Program-made: the position numbers and the translations under genes
The notes under the pieces: model-generated
Told to the model about the DNA's origin: nothing
What the model saw: only the letters and a program-made list of their open reading frames with translations
Database searches by the model: none
Shown: positions 29,077 to 37,419 of the stretch, piece after piece
Layout: each line of letters opens with the position of its first letter
Numbering within the stretch: position 1 is the first letter of the stretch
Assembly (NCBI GenBank): GCA_024642245.1
Contig: JAHEBM010000013.1
Span: 1-64,000 of the forward strand
Length of the DNA: 64,000 nt
Direction of reading: 5' to 3'
DNA from: Haliea sp.
GTDB taxonomy: Bacteria > Pseudomonadota > Gammaproteobacteria > Pseudomonadales > Halieaceae

Positions 29077-30705
29077 TCAGGACACGCGATGCTCACCGGC
29101 CAGCGCGATCTCAAGGGCTTTCGGATAAGCCGGCTTGCCGCTGGGAGCCCGCGGCACCTCGGCAACGACATGCAGCTCGCGCGGCACCTTGTATCCTGCG
29201 ATGTGCTTGCGGGCATCTTCCTGCACCGATGCCAGGCTCAACTGCGCCCCGCCACGGACCGCAACAACCGCGGCCACCCTGCTTCCAAAACGCTCGTCGG
29301 GAGTGGCCACCACCAGGCAGTCCAGTATGTCAGGGTGTGCTTTCAGTGCCTGCTCCACCTCTTCCGGGAACACTTTCTCGCCACCGGTGTTGATACAGTT
29401 GGAACCCCGGCCAAACACCGTAATACTGTTGTCCTCTTCCAGGCGCGCCTCATCACCCAGCAACAACCATCGCTTGCCGTCTACCTCAACGATGGTTTTT
29501 GCTGTTTTCACCGGATCGTTGTAGTAACCCACGGGGATGTAACCGCTGCGGGCAAAAATGCCCATTTCCCCGGGCAAAACGTGGCGGTGAGGCTCACCCT
29601 TCATGTCGGACACCACCGACATGAATTCGCTCTTGCTGACATTCCCCAGGCCCTGGCCTTTCTTGCCACCACCGTCCATACCCATATTGCCGCTCTCGGA
29701 CGAGCCGAAGGAATTGGTGATGAACACATTGGGAAAGTGCCTGCGAAAATCGTCCTGCTTGCTGATGGAAAAAACCGCGCCGCCGGAGCCCACGCTGAAA
29801 ATAGAACTCAGGTCCCAGCGCCCGGGGTTGGCCTCCAGCGCTTCCAGCAGGGGCACCGCCATGGCGTCTCCCACGATGGTTATGGCGTTCACCTTTTCGC
29901 GGGCGACGATATCCCAGATTTCCTCGCCAACCAGGGAGTGCGCAGGGTTCAGCACCACGGTGTTGCCCGCGAGCAACTGGATGCAGGCGTACCACCAGCA
30001 GGCGCCGTGCATGAGTGGCGCCAGCGCCATGCCGACAATGGGAAAGTCGCCCACGCGATCGGCAATTTGCTCTGGCGCAGTGATCGCCCCGTCCGGGTGA
30101 AACCACCCGCCGCCGCCCATGGCGGCAAAAAACACGGCCTTGTGCGGCCACATCACGCCCTTGGGCATGCCGGTCGTGCCGCCGGTATAGAGAATAAACA
30201 GGTCATTGTCCGAGCGGTCGGGGAAATCCCGTGCCTTGCTCTGTCCGGCCAGGGCATCCTCGTATTCCATCGAGGCGATGACGGAGGGGTCACAGTCGCT
30301 GCCATCCGACACATGGACAAAGGTGTGCAGCCCGGGGGATCCGCCCCGGACCAGGGCGATGTGGGGGCAGAACTCCTGGTTGTGGATACAGGCCACCATG
30401 TCGGCGTTGGTAAAGATGTACAGCAGCTCGTCCTCGACGTAACGGTAATTCACGTTGATTGGCACTGCCCGCAGCTTGAAGCAGGCGAGCATGGCCTCGA
30501 GATACTCATTGCAGTTGTACAGGTAGAGACCGACATGGTCACCGGCACCTACGCCCTGGCCTGCAAGGTAATGCGCAAGCTGGTTAGCCCTTTGCTCCAG
30601 TGCACCGTAGGTCGCCCGGCGTTCGCCACAGACCAGGGCGTCCCTGCCGGGCACCTTGTCCGCGACCATCTCGTACATGTCGGCAATATTGAAGTGTTTG
30701 GTCAC
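29077..30705 (-). CDS. Acyl-CoA synthetase (AMP-forming)
   Basis: A 542-residue ligase with motif YTGGTTGMPKG at 173-183, SFGSSESG (acyl and AMP site), GDEARLEEDNSITVFGRGSNCINTGGEKVFPEEVE (hinge and A8 region, about 405-439) and a C-terminal Lys in PSGKPAYPKAL. It probably activates the entry substrate of the operon. Ligases with this YTGGTTGMPKGVMW signature occur in steroid and other alicyclic catabolic clusters (family knowledge), but the substrate is not readable here. The start is 13 nt after the thiolase-fold gene. Confidence 0.88.
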   Translation of the reverse strand: MTKHFNIADMYEMVADKVPGRDALVCGERRATYGALEQRANQLAHYLAGQGVGAGDHVGLYLYNCNEYLEAMLACFKLRAVPINVNYRYVEDELLYIFTNADMVACIHNQEFCPHIALVRGGSPGLHTFVHVSDGSDCDPSVIASMEYEDALAGQSKARDFPDRSDNDLFILYTGGTTGMPKGVMWPHKAVFFAAMGGGGWFHPDGAITAPEQIADRVGDFPIVGMALAPLMHGACWWYACIQLLAGNTVVLNPAHSLVGEEIWDIVAREKVNAITIVGDAMAVPLLEALEANPGRWDLSSIFSVGSGGAVFSISKQDDFRRHFPNVFITNSFGSSESGNMGMDGGGKKGQGLGNVSKSEFMSVVSDMKGEPHRHVLPGEMGIFARSGYIPVGYYNDPVKTAKTIVEVDGKRWLLLGDEARLEEDNSITVFGRGSNCINTGGEKVFPEEVEQALKAHPDILDCLVVATPDERFGSRVAAVVAVRGGAQLSLASVQEDARKHIAGYKVPRELHVVAEVPRAPSGKPAYPKALEIALAGEHRVS

Positions 30706-30718
30706 TGCTGTTACCCCC

Positions 30719-31882
30719 TTACGGTTTATTCGCGCCGACTACCCACATGGCAAAGAACTGGGCGCCCCCGCCATAGGCGTGGCCCAGCGCCAGCTTCGCT
30801 CCCTCCACCTGGTGGGCACCGGCGTCACCGCGCACCTGGCGGGCGGCCTCGGCGAAGCGGATCATACCCGAGGCGCCGATAGGGTTTGACGACAGCACGC
30901 CCCCGGAGCAGTTCCACGGTATGTCGCCACCTTCATCAAGCGATGTGGCGCCGGCCATGGTGAGCTTCCAGCCCTCGCCCTGCGGCGCAAAGCCGAGGTT
31001 TTCCAACCACATCGGCTCATACCAGCTGAAGGGTACGTAGACCTCGGCGCAATCGAGATCCCGTCGCGGATCCGTAATTCCCGCCTGGCGATAGACGTCG
31101 GCGGCGCAGTCACGTCCTGCCTGCGGGTTCACCTCCTCCCGCCCGGCATACATGGTGGGCTCCGAGCGCATGGCCACGCCACGAATCCAGGCCGGTGCCT
31201 TGGGGGATTGGCCCACCAGGTCCTCCGCTGCAATCACCATGGCGCAGGCCCCATCCGACGAGGGACAGGCCTCGAGAAAGCGTATGGGGTCCCACAACAT
31301 CATGGAATCCTCGACTTCCTTCGCCGTGATATTGGGCAGCCGCAGATGTGCCAGCGGGTTGCGGGCGCCGTGCAGGCGATCTTTTACCGCCACCTTGATG
31401 CCGACATCGTAAGGCGCACCAGAGCGACGCATGTATTCGCGAATAATCGGCGCGAAATAGCCGCCGGCGCCGGCGTTGAGGTGCGCGGAAAACGGCTGCG
31501 GCGTAGACAGCGCCCACATGGCATTGGACTCCGACTGCTTCTCGTAGGTGACTGTCAGCACGCGCTTGAACATACCGCTTTGCACATGGGACGCCGCGAC
31601 CAGCGCGGTAGAGCCGCCCACCGAACCTGCGGTATGCACCCGCAGCATGGGCTTGCCATTACAGCCCAGCGCATCGCTCAGGTAGATCTCGGGCATCACC
31701 ACACCCTCAAACATATCCGGCGCCTTGCCGATGATCACCGCTTCGATATCGTCCCAGCCCAGGCCGGCGTCCTCGAGGGCGTTGACGGCCGCCTCCCTGA
31801 CAAGGCCGGCAATCGACACGTCGCCGCGCCGGGTTTTGTAGTGGGTCTGGCCGATGCCAACCACCGCTGCGAGTTTAGCCAT
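30719..31882 (-). CDS. Thiolase-fold protein lacking thiolase catalytic residues (lipid-transfer/aldolase-like)
   Basis: A 387-residue thiolase-superfamily protein. The usual nucleophile segment is RVHTAGSVGGSTALVAAS with no Cys, and the usual GHPxGATG His segment reads SSNPIGASG with Asn in place of His. Relatives in steroid side-chain degradation (Ltp2 type) are retro-aldolases that work together with a DUF35 partner, and a DUF35 gene is two genes upstream here. I infer an aldolase or CoA lyase rather than a thiolase. It overlaps the upstream thiolase-like gene by one base. Confidence 0.83.
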   Translation of the reverse strand: MAKLAAVVGIGQTHYKTRRGDVSIAGLVREAAVNALEDAGLGWDDIEAVIIGKAPDMFEGVVMPEIYLSDALGCNGKPMLRVHTAGSVGGSTALVAASHVQSGMFKRVLTVTYEKQSESNAMWALSTPQPFSAHLNAGAGGYFAPIIREYMRRSGAPYDVGIKVAVKDRLHGARNPLAHLRLPNITAKEVEDSMMLWDPIRFLEACPSSDGACAMVIAAEDLVGQSPKAPAWIRGVAMRSEPTMYAGREEVNPQAGRDCAADVYRQAGITDPRRDLDCAEVYVPFSWYEPMWLENLGFAPQGEGWKLTMAGATSLDEGGDIPWNCSGGVLSSNPIGASGMIRFAEAARQVRGDAGAHQVEGAKLALGHAYGGGAQFFAMWVVGANKP

Positions 31883-32940
31883 CAGGCGCTCTCCAGTACT
31901 GCGACAAGGTTGTGTTGAAGACAGGGGCCGGAAGTGGCATGTGCGACACCGCGGCCAATTTCACCCGCGGCAATACGCCGGAATACCTCGCCAACCCGCG
32001 ACAGGCCGGAGGCCATCATGAGATTCCCGGCCATGACACCGCCACTGGGATTAACCCGCGTTTCGTCGCCAAGGCCCAGGGCACGGCTGAGGATGATCTC
32101 CTGGTGACTGAAAGGCGCGTAGATTTCTGCCACCTCGACAACTCCCCCCAGGGCACCCGCGGCTTCCGCCGCCTGCCGGGTCGACACCGAGTCCGTGAGG
32201 TTCCGCATACCCAGGTTATGGGTCTCGATGCGATGGTCGATGCCGGTAATGCGGGCATAGGGAACGCCCCACTGCCGCGCCTTTTCCACCGTACAGACAA
32301 TCATCGCCGCGGCGCCATCCGCCACCGGTGCGCAATCGGATGGACGCAGGGGTGATACAAAATACTCCTCGGCCAGGAGCGCCTCCAGCGAGGTCTCCGA
32401 GTGCAATTGCGCGTGGGGGTTGTCCAGCGCGTTCCTGCGCGCGCGCACCACCACTTCGGCCATGCTGTGCTGGGTCACCAGCCCCTGCTCCAACAGCAGG
32501 CGCGCCTGCATGGCGGCCAGCGAAACGCTGTCAACCCATAGCGGGGCAAGATAGTAGGGATCCAGCTGCTGCGACAAGACAATCGGCAGCTCCCCGGAAG
32601 AGGCCTTGGCAAAACCATACACCAGGGCAGACTCGGCGTGGCCCATGCGAATCTTCAGCATGGCCTCATACAGGGCCCAGGCCGCGTCCATCTCCACGTG
32701 GGACTCCTTGATCGGGGGCACCGCGCCGAGCGCATCGACACCCGACACAAACGCAAACGCAGCGCCCTGCAGATAATCGCAACTGCCGGAACAGACAAAA
32801 TCCACGTCCTGGGCGTTATTCAGGCCCACCTGCGCAAACACCGCCTGCAGCTGGGGCATGATCAGTTCAACTTCGTTGGCCGCGCCGGCTTGCGCAAGAC
32901 AATCGGACTGGCTAAAGGCAACAACCGCTATTTCCTTCAT
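31882..32940 (-). CDS. Second, divergent thiolase-fold protein without canonical active site
   Basis: A 352-residue thiolase-like protein. The nucleophile region reads FVCSGSCDYLQG, not a normal CxSG site, and the distal segment reads NPSGGVMAGNLMMASGLSR, with no GHP histidine. A C-terminal Cys remains in SGPCLQHN. It is encoded directly before the other thiolase-fold gene and 4 nt after the DUF35 gene, so the three products probably form one complex. It is most likely a structural or aldolase partner; no activity can be assigned from the sequence. Confidence 0.8.
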   Translation of the reverse strand: MKEIAVVAFSQSDCLAQAGAANEVELIMPQLQAVFAQVGLNNAQDVDFVCSGSCDYLQGAAFAFVSGVDALGAVPPIKESHVEMDAAWALYEAMLKIRMGHAESALVYGFAKASSGELPIVLSQQLDPYYLAPLWVDSVSLAAMQARLLLEQGLVTQHSMAEVVVRARRNALDNPHAQLHSETSLEALLAEEYFVSPLRPSDCAPVADGAAAMIVCTVEKARQWGVPYARITGIDHRIETHNLGMRNLTDSVSTRQAAEAAGALGGVVEVAEIYAPFSHQEIILSRALGLGDETRVNPSGGVMAGNLMMASGLSRVGEVFRRIAAGEIGRGVAHATSGPCLQHNLVAVLESA

Positions 32941-32944
32941 GCCC

Positions 32945-33937
32945 TCATCCCTCCAAACCGGTTATCGGCAGCTTGCCTATCTTGTCCACGGGAACGTCGG
33001 GCTCATCGATGGGCTTGAAATAACGTATGTTGTCCATCGCGTAGGTCCATTCATCTGCGGGCTTCCAGACGGCCTGCACCCGCTGGCCAATGTGTACATC
33101 GGCGTTCTCGCATTCGCTCATCAGGTGAATAAAGGAAATATTGGCGCCATCGAGCACCAGGTTGGCTACCACGAACGGTGGCTTGATCGGGTTGTTGGGA
33201 ATGGGAATAGCCACCACGGTGAAGGACTGCACGGTCGCCTTGTCCGGCAGTACCACTTCCTCCTGTGTCGGCACCCCGCAAGCGGGGCAGGAACCACGGG
33301 GCGGGATATAGACATTGGCACAGCGCGGGCAGCGCTGGCCGGTCAAAACGCCCTGTTTTATGCGAGTAAGGAAACGGGCCGGCGCACTGCCGGCGGTAAA
33401 ATGATAGTGGAGGTAAATGGGTGTCTCGATACGATCCACCGGTTCAAGCTCCCCGGCATCTTCGCCAGTGGCAGGAGCCGGGCTGGCCCCTGCCTTGCCC
33501 ACCAATTCAAAGCAGCGGATATCCGTAATAAAGCCCCGGGGCTCGTCAGCCCACACCGCCCTCACCCGGGCGCCAGTGGCCAATTCATCCGGCGATGCGG
33601 CCGCGATACAGTGAATCATGGGGATATCCGCCCCGTCGAGCCGGATCATTGCCCAGGCAAAGGGCCGCTGCATCGGGTGCGCGGCCCGGGGTTGGGCGAC
33701 CCAGCACCAGCTGACGATCTCACCTTCCTGCCCCACCTCGACAAAGTCGTCCAGGGCTGCTGCCGTGTGCGGGTCGTACTCCGCCGGCGGCACGATAACC
33801 CGGCCATCGCTGGCGCGTACCCCGAAAATTCTGCGCTGTCGCAATCCCGTGAGGAATCGGCCCACGACGGGCCCCGTGGAGCGGGTATAGGTAAAGCCAA
33901 GCTCGAAGGGCTGGCTGAGAACATCGGGCTGTACCAT
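32945..33937 (-). CDS. Duplicated DUF35 zinc-ribbon/OB-fold protein, N-terminal copy without zinc ligands
   Basis: A 330-residue protein made of two similar halves. The C-terminal half (about 165-320) is a standard DUF35 unit: helix PARFLTRIKQGVL, zinc ribbon with Cys203, Cys206, Cys217 and Cys220, then an OB fold (FVVANLVLDGANISFIHLM). The N-terminal half repeats the pattern (GRFLTGLRQRRIFG, then FAWAMIRLDGADIPMIH), but its ribbon reads RASDGRVIVPPAEYDP, with no Cys. DUF35 proteins partner thiolase-fold enzymes such as Ltp2 and HMG-CoA synthase-like proteins. First gene of the operon, facing the dioxygenase gene. Confidence 0.85.
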   Translation of the reverse strand: MVQPDVLSQPFELGFTYTRSTGPVVGRFLTGLRQRRIFGVRASDGRVIVPPAEYDPHTAAALDDFVEVGQEGEIVSWCWVAQPRAAHPMQRPFAWAMIRLDGADIPMIHCIAAASPDELATGARVRAVWADEPRGFITDIRCFELVGKAGASPAPATGEDAGELEPVDRIETPIYLHYHFTAGSAPARFLTRIKQGVLTGQRCPRCANVYIPPRGSCPACGVPTQEEVVLPDKATVQSFTVVAIPIPNNPIKPPFVVANLVLDGANISFIHLMSECENADVHIGQRVQAVWKPADEWTYAMDNIRYFKPIDEPDVPVDKIGKLPITGLEG

Positions 33938-34285
33938 GGTGTCCGGGTTCCTGTAGTGGGTTGCTGGTACCGGGCGGCCGCCTGGATCTGCAGGCTGCCC
34001 CGGTCAGCGCAGGGTCTCCACGCTGTTGCAGGGAGTATCGGCCACCCGCAGGCATCCCTCAATGACCCAAAGCATCATGTGCCAGTGACTTTTCTGATCA
34101 AGCCTACCGTAATGCCGCGAGCGCCAGGTCCTGCAAGCATCGCGAGGTTCCCTTACTTGAACCAGTCGCCTGGCAATTCCCGGACACTGCTGCCGGGGCG
34201 GGTAAAATGGTTGATAATGCCAGGCTGTCGTCGCCCGCCAGGGCATCGTAGCGCCACCCCCCCATCACTGCAGCAGGAGCACACC
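33938..34285. promoter_or_regulatory. 348-nt divergent promoter region between the acyl-CoA operon and the extradiol dioxygenase
   Basis: No gene is convincing here. For the rightward dioxygenase gene a -10-like GATAAT sits at 34213-34218 with only a weak -35, and AGGAG at 34275-34279 is the ribosome site. I see no clear leftward promoter. One partial palindrome (TTGAACCAGTCGCC near 34157) slightly recalls KstR-type operators of steroid genes but matches too poorly to claim. Confidence 0.45.
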
Positions 34286-35197
34286 ATGACAGTCGCCGCC
34301 ATCGGGTATTTACGAATCGAGTCAACCGACAGTGCTGCACTGATGGGCTTCTGCACCGGTGTACTGGGATTGATGGAATCGCCACTGGAAGACAGCCAGG
34401 GCGCACGCTTCCTGCGCATGGATGATCACCCCTTCAGGTTTATGGTAGAAGCCGGCGCCCGGGACAGGCTGCTCGCCATCGGGCTGGAGTCACGCACCGC
34501 CGCGCAGTGGCAGGACACCTGCGACACCCTGGCCGCCGCGGGGCACAGCGTCAAAAAGGGTTCGGAGGCAGAAGCCGCGCGTCGCTGCGTCAGCGGTTTT
34601 GCCTGCGTGCAGGACCCGGCGGGAAATACCGTGGAACTCTACCACGGCCGCAAACTGGATTACCGCCCCTTCGTTTCCCCGGTCGGGGTACCCGGCTTTG
34701 TCACCGGCAACCAGCACATCGGTGACATGGGGTTTGGCCACGCGGTCATTCCGGCGCCACCCAGCCAGGAGACCACGGCGTTTTATACGGACCTTCTCGG
34801 CCTGGGGGTCTGCGACGTACTTCACCTGAGCACGCCCCCGTCACGGGTTATTTTCATGCACGCTGACAATCCCAGGCAGCATTCACTGGCGCTGTACGAC
34901 CAGCCTCACCCGGTCGGTGTCGTGCATGTGATGGTTGAAGTGGAATCCCTTGACCAGGTCGGACTGGCCCTGGACCGCGCGAAGCGCGCGGGTCACCCGG
35001 TCATTGCCAGCCTGGGAAGGCACGTCAACGACAATATGTGCTCATTCTATGTACTGGCACCCGGAGGCATCGCTTTCGAATACGGCTATGACGGCCTGTT
35101 GGTCAACGACTGGGCACGCTATACGCCAACGGTGTCTACCGAGGGCGACCTGTGGGGGCACGAATACCACTTTCCCGGGGTCAACGACCCGGCTTGA
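34286..35197 (+). CDS. Type I extradiol (vicinal oxygen chelate) dioxygenase
   Basis: A 303-residue, two-module ring-cleavage dioxygenase. The iron ligands are His152 (GFGHAV), His214 (VVHVMVEV) and Glu265 (IAFEYGYDG). The second-shell residues are His199 (QHSLALYD), His246, Asp249 and Tyr255 (LGRHVNDNMCSFY). All seven match BphC/HsaC-type enzymes in order and spacing, so meta-cleavage of a catechol-like substrate is expected. The start ATG at 34286 has AGGAG 6 nt upstream. It is divergent from the acyl-CoA operon. The natural substrate (steroid A-ring catechol, biphenyl-type or other) is open. Confidence 0.88.
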   Translation: MTVAAIGYLRIESTDSAALMGFCTGVLGLMESPLEDSQGARFLRMDDHPFRFMVEAGARDRLLAIGLESRTAAQWQDTCDTLAAAGHSVKKGSEAEAARRCVSGFACVQDPAGNTVELYHGRKLDYRPFVSPVGVPGFVTGNQHIGDMGFGHAVIPAPPSQETTAFYTDLLGLGVCDVLHLSTPPSRVIFMHADNPRQHSLALYDQPHPVGVVHVMVEVESLDQVGLALDRAKRAGHPVIASLGRHVNDNMCSFYVLAPGGIAFEYGYDGLLVNDWARYTPTVSTEGDLWGHEYHFPGVNDPA

Positions 35198-35231
35198 GCG
35201 CCTCGTCCCCGGGGCCGCAGGACGGCGCGCG

Positions 35232-35984
35232 TCAGCGCACCTCGACCCTGACAGGAATCCAGCGATTGAGAATATACTGGAGCGTCCCGTTGGACTTCAT
35301 CACCGACAGTGCCCGGTTGAGTTCGGCCGCCAGCGCCGTGTCTTCCGGGCGCACCGCCCAGGCGAGCATTTCCTCTGTCATCGGGGAATAGAGGCTGATC
35401 AGGTCCTCGTTGTCTCCCGAGGTGGCCAGCTGCCAGCTGGTCGGCGCATCGTGTATATAAAGGTCTATCTGGTCGCTACGCAGACCGGTGAACGCCGCGG
35501 CGGAGTCGTCGTAAAACGAGATCTTCGCTTCTGTCAGCTCGCGCTCGGCAAAGGCGGCACCGGTGGTTCCAGCTTCCACCCCCACCCTGACGCCCGGTCG
35601 ATAAACCGCCCAGGGCTGGGCAAAACGGGCAATCTTGTCTCGATGCATTATGGCCATCTGGCCCACCAGCATGTAGGAGTCGGAGAAAAGCACCTGTGCA
35701 CTGCGCTCGGCAGTGACACTCAGACCTGACATCACCACGTCGACCTCACCGGCCAGCAGCGCCGGCAGCAGCTTCTCGAAGGGCATATTCAGCAGGGACA
35801 CCTTGCGACCGATAATTTCACCCAACGCCAGGGCGTTATCCGCCTCGATACCGATTATCCTGCCCTCCTGCTGAAACACCAGGGGCGGGTAATCCGCACT
35901 GACCCCCACGCGCAATACGTCCGCTGCCGTTGCGACACTCGCACCAAGCAAAAGCAACACCGCCAACAAATATTTCCTGGTCAT
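35232..35984 (-). CDS. Periplasmic solute-binding protein, family 3 (amino-acid type)
   Basis: A 250-residue secreted protein with a signal peptide (KYLLAVLLLLGASVATAA) and a type II periplasmic binding fold: LRVGVSADYPPLVFQQEGRIIGIEADNA (about 21-48), then the family motif MSGLSVTAERSAQVLFSDSYM. The C-terminal half has AWAVRPEDTALAAELNRAL. No permease or ATPase gene is nearby, so it may serve a distant transporter or act as a sensor or enzyme homologue (some relatives are cyclohexadienyl dehydratases). The start at 35984 directly precedes the signal peptide. Confidence 0.83.
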   Translation of the reverse strand: MTRKYLLAVLLLLGASVATAADVLRVGVSADYPPLVFQQEGRIIGIEADNALALGEIIGRKVSLLNMPFEKLLPALLAGEVDVVMSGLSVTAERSAQVLFSDSYMLVGQMAIMHRDKIARFAQPWAVYRPGVRVGVEAGTTGAAFAERELTEAKISFYDDSAAAFTGLRSDQIDLYIHDAPTSWQLATSGDNEDLISLYSPMTEEMLAWAVRPEDTALAAELNRALSVMKSNGTLQYILNRWIPVRVEVR

Positions 35985-36181
35985 TCGTCCGCTTTCTCCT
36001 TCGAGGTTGGTTTTCCCGCTGCAGGGACAGGCCAGGATCCTGCGAGGGCCGGGACTCTGCGCGCGCCCGAGTTTACGATTTCGCCGTGGCAATAGAAAGC
36101 CCCGCCGGGGCGCGGGCGATGCAGGCGCAAGCGCTTCTCATGTTATGCTGCCCGTCATAGGGTAACCACCACAGGCCCGGC

Positions 36182-36802
36182 ATGCCGAAATCAACAACCA
36201 GGGACATGATCGAACTGGATCCACACGCGCTCGTTGGCAAGGGCCTGCACCGGGAATGTTTTGTACACCCCGAGGATCCCACGCGCTGCATCAAGGTTGT
36301 GGTATCAGGTTCGGGAAATGAGAACCACCGGGAGGAGGCGTATTACGCAGCCCTCGCTCGCAAGGGGGTTTCATGGGACATGCTCCCGCGGTTTCACGGA
36401 CTGGTGCGAACGAGCCTGGGCGAAGGTGCCGTATTCGACCTGATCCGGGACCACGATGATCGCATTTCGCTTACGCTGGGACACTACCTGGCTTCCCGGC
36501 AACTGACGGAACTCTACGACGTGGCCCTGCGCAAGGCACTGTTCGACTTGAAAAACTACCTGCTCGAGCACTGCATCATCACCATGACACTGAAAACCAA
36601 GAATATCCTTTTTCAACTGGTAACGCCCGAGGCCGGCAAGCTGGTGATCGTGGACAATATCGGCAACTCCGACTTTATTCCCCTGGCCAACTACAGCAAG
36701 CGCCTGGCGCGATGGAAAATTTCACGCAAGTGGCGGCGATTTGAACGCAGCCTGCGCCGCGATTACGCGAGCAACAAGGCCCTGGACACCGTCCTGGGCT
36801 GA
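36182..36802 (+). CDS. yrbL: YrbL-family protein
   Basis: A 206-residue kinase-like protein of the PhoP-regulatory-network YrbL family. Family features: LVGKGLHRECFVHPEDPTRCIKV (about 18-40), GSGNENHREEAYY, a helix with GAVFDLIRDHDD, and the C-terminal NYSKRLARWKISRKWRRFERSL. An extended -10 (TGTTATGCT) lies near 36140. In enterobacteria YrbL is controlled by PhoP; the biochemical role is unknown. It stands alone; a weak hairpin (36832-36854, no T-run) follows it. Confidence 0.88.
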   Translation: MPKSTTRDMIELDPHALVGKGLHRECFVHPEDPTRCIKVVVSGSGNENHREEAYYAALARKGVSWDMLPRFHGLVRTSLGEGAVFDLIRDHDDRISLTLGHYLASRQLTELYDVALRKALFDLKNYLLEHCIITMTLKTKNILFQLVTPEAGKLVIVDNIGNSDFIPLANYSKRLARWKISRKWRRFERSLRRDYASNKALDTVLG

Positions 36803-36888
36803 CGTTCCTGTGCAGCTGTCCTGAACTGCCAGTGACCGACCCGGCCCCGGTCACACAGCGATACACACCACCTGTAAAAAAATAAATG

Positions 36889-36916
36889 TTGACAACTGGC
36901 GTTTTGGGTTTATAGT
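36889..36916 (+). promoter_or_regulatory. Strong sigma-70 promoter of the cold-shock gene
   Basis: A perfect -35 TTGACA (36889-36894), a 16-nt spacer and -10 TATAGT (36911-36916). Transcription should start near 36923, leaving about 150 nt before the start codon. Confidence 0.85.
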
Positions 36917-36922
36917 TGCGCC

Positions 36923-37074
36923 AGCTTGGAAGAGCGACTGTTATTTATTTTCCCCATTTCGAAGTTCCGCTGTAATACCTCGTCCTGTAGTCTTTAAATA
37001 AAAAGCCCTGGTTCAAGCACAAATGCCTTTTGTACAAGGGCGTGATTTTTTTTAAATATATATAGGATACAACA
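36923..37074 (+). promoter_or_regulatory. Long A/T-rich 5' leader of the cold-shock mRNA
   Basis: About 150 untranslated nt, far more A/T-rich than the surroundings. Known csp leaders refold with temperature and control translation. Short pairing segments can be seen (for example ACAAA with TTTGT near 37020-37035), and AGGA at 37062-37065 is the ribosome site. No exact E. coli cold box was found. Confidence 0.6.
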
Positions 37075-37284
37075 ATGGCTAACACAGTTACCGGTACCGT
37101 GAAGTGGTTTAACGAATCAAAGGGTTTCGGCTTTATCGCCCAGGAAAACGGCCCCGACGTTTTTGCTCACTTCAGCGCAATTTCCGGTTCCGGCTTCAAA
37201 ACCCTGGCTGAAGGCCAGCGCGTAGAATTTACTGTTACTGCAGGCCAGAAAGGCCCGCAAGCAGAAAATATCGTCGCTATCTAA
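37075..37284 (+). CDS. Cold-shock domain protein (CspA family)
   Basis: A 69-residue single cold-shock domain that binds single-stranded RNA or DNA. RNP1 (KGFGFIAQ) and RNP2 (VFAHF) are intact, as is the N-terminal [11 protein letters not shown]. The very strong promoter, long leader and double hairpin behind it indicate a highly expressed, post-transcriptionally controlled monocistronic gene. Whether it is induced by cold or constitutive cannot be told. Confidence 0.96.
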   Translation: MANTVTGTVKWFNESKGFGFIAQENGPDVFAHFSAISGSGFKTLAEGQRVEFTVTAGQKGPQAENIVAI

Positions 37285-37294
37285 GTCCGCTGGC

Positions 37295-37320
37295 GTTGCC
37301 GGGCAAGCCTGCCCGGCAAC
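37295..37320 (+). repeat. 11-bp perfect hairpin after the csp gene
   Basis: GTTGCCGGGCA (37295-37305) pairs perfectly with TGCCCGGCAAC (37310-37320) around a 4-nt loop. There is no T-run, so it probably stabilises the mRNA 3' end in front of the terminator that follows. Confidence 0.6.
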
Positions 37321-37343
37321 GTTTACGCACTCAGGCAGCACTG

Positions 37344-37375
37344 AAAAGCCGGTACCCAAAAGTACCGGCTTTTTT
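37344..37375 (+). terminator. Rho-independent terminator of the csp gene
   Basis: A 12-bp stem AAAAGCCGGTAC/GTACCGGCTTTT (37344-37355 with 37362-37373), 6-nt loop, ending in six T. It is near symmetric and could also stop leftward transcripts. Confidence 0.9.
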
Positions 37376-37419
37376 ATTGCTCCGAAGGACCGATACACCC
37401 GCCAGGCGTCGCGGCCCGG

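Noticed and set aside
34150-34170. Possible KstR-type operator (TTGAACCAGTCGCC) before the dioxygenase
   Set aside because: Two of the conserved positions fail and no kstR-like gene is in the window; too weak to support steroid control.
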